A stretch of DNA of 5,828 nt. It comes from an uncultured Clostridia bacterium. GTDB lineage: Bacteria; Bacillota; Clostridia; Christensenellales; Aristaeellaceae. The notes under the pieces are model-generated. The model was not told where the DNA came from and did no database searches. It saw nothing but the letters and a program-made list of their open reading frames with translations. This document shows positions 5,470 to 5,828 of the stretch, piece by piece. Location of the stretch: contig CANQGC010000196.1 in NCBI GenBank assembly GCA_947600345.1, positions 1 to 5,828 on the forward strand, read 5' to 3'. Made by a program: the position numbers and the translations under genes. Within the stretch, counting starts at the first letter, position 1; each line of letters opens with the position of its first letter.

Positions 5470-5497
5470 TTGACACGGCGCGGGTGTTGCCTATAGT
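5470..5497 (+). promoter_or_regulatory. Sigma-70-type promoter ahead of the decayed flavodoxin-reductase operon
   Basis: A perfect -35 TTGACA (5470-5475), 16-base spacer and -10 TATAGT (5492-5497), beginning 30 bases after the transporter stop. ATTGTGAACG (5501-5510) follows, resembling the candidate operator of the regulator's own promoter. A hairpin with 7-bp arms, CGCCGCG (5509-5515) and CGCGGCG (5525-5531), lies in the leader. Confidence 0.7.
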
Positions 5498-5535
5498 GCG
5501 ATTGTGAACGCCGCGACTGATCCGCGCGGCGACGG

Positions 5536-5700
5536 ATGGCAAGAGTGGAACGACGCCGAAGGGAGGGGCGAACGTACTGCGAGCGGGATTTGAAGAAGGT
5601 ATGCGTGGGCGCGAAGTTTGGAAGGGGTCTGGCCGTGCACGGCGCGGACGCGGCGAAGTCGGAGGCGGCCGTCGCCGCCTGGGTGAGGAAGGAAATCTGA
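5536..5700 (+). pseudogene. Flavodoxin-like C-terminal remnant
   Basis: The open frame from ATG 5536 encodes 54 residues. The first 17 or so are an Arg-rich stretch that resembles nothing I recognise. From about 5587 the sequence DLKKVCVGAKFGRGLAVHG, then a helix ending VAAWVRKEI, looks like the end of a clostridial flavodoxin: the strand-loop GKGLxVxG, then S-x-x-x-V-x-x-W. The FMN-binding N-terminal loop and the central strands are absent, so the product cannot be a working flavodoxin. No good ribosome binding site precedes 5536. The piece ends two bases before the reductase remnant, as expected for a former two-gene redox operon. Alternatively this is a small protein of unknown type; the family call rests on a short pattern. 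Confidence 0.4.
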
Positions 5701-5702
5701 AG

Positions 5703-5828
5703 ATGGAGAAGTACCTCGGAGAGAGAACGCCGAAGCTGGGCTTCGGCCTGATTCGTGCAGCTGCAGATCAACTACGCCGACTGGGAGAACCCCGGCGTGA
5801 CCTCCCGGGAGAACTACGAGGTCGCCCG
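5703..5828 (+). pseudogene. Aldo/keto reductase remnant with large internal deletion and frameshift (3' end outside window)
   Basis: ATG 5703 has a good Shine-Dalgarno (GGAAGG 5687-5692) and starts MEKYLGERTPKLGFGLIR, the typical N-terminus of clostridial aldo/keto reductases with a C-terminal iron-sulfur region. At about 5750-5752 the frame shifts: the start frame continues as meaningless sequence, while the next frame (from 5752) reads FVQLQINYADWENPGV then TSRENYEVA. That stretch belongs to the middle of the same family, around the beta-strand before the NADPH-binding end. Roughly 140 residues, including all catalytic tetrad positions, are missing. The two segments therefore look like the start and middle of one gene joined by a deletion. 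The remainder runs off the window. A sequencing or assembly join could give the same picture. Confidence 0.7.

Noticed and set aside
4616..5542. 308-residue minus-strand frame opposite the transporter
   Set aside because: His/Arg/Ala-rich shadow of a membrane protein gene with overlap coupling to its neighbour; no plausible start signals.

Overview
The window looks like a GC-rich Bacillota (Clostridia-type) chromosome segment, probably from a gut or anaerobic organism. The grounds are strong GGAGG-type ribosome binding sites, consensus sigma-70-type promoters, a secreted Cthe_2159-like carbohydrate-binding beta-helix protein, a clostridial-style aldo/keto reductase remnant and palindrome-rich intergenic repeats. 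This placement is inference; no rRNA or other marker gene is present.

Layout. (1) Positions 3-1512, plus strand: the 3' end of a zinc-type medium-chain dehydrogenase, then one base later an intact aldo/keto reductase. They form an oxidoreductase pair whose visible cofactor residues both lean towards NAD(H). (2) Positions 1513-2023: a 511-base gap between convergent genes, built almost entirely of hairpins. An exact 44-bp inverted repeat bounds a 486-bp segment. Inside it are four palindromes belonging to the repeat arms, a likely bidirectional terminator and a hairpin with 23-bp arms. (3) Positions 2024-3937, minus strand: a secreted protein with a signal peptide, a beta-helix of the Cthe_2159 type interrupted by a Gly/Arg/Pro-rich linker, and the family's C-terminal domain. 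(4) Positions 3938-4226: a divergent intergenic region with a near-consensus promoter for the regulator and several competing hairpins. (5) Positions 4227-5440, plus strand: a MarR-family regulator overlapping by one base with a TauE/SafE-type (TSUP) membrane transporter, clearly one operon. (6) Positions 5441-5828: an apparently intact promoter followed by wreckage. There is a flavodoxin-like C-terminal piece, then an aldo/keto reductase whose start is joined, out of frame, to its own middle.

How it fits together. The MarR-TSUP pair reads as a ligand-responsive regulator controlling export or import of a small anion, often a sulfur compound or organic acid in this family. The regulator's promoter and the promoter of the decayed flavodoxin-reductase operon share a similar ATTG(TG)AACG sequence just after the -10, so the regulator may once have controlled both. 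The beta-helix protein is transcribed away from this operon and is probably extracellular. The least explained part is the hairpin mosaic at 1511-2016. I see no clear new multi-gene system; the best candidates for something undescribed are that repeat element and the two-deletion remnant at the right end.
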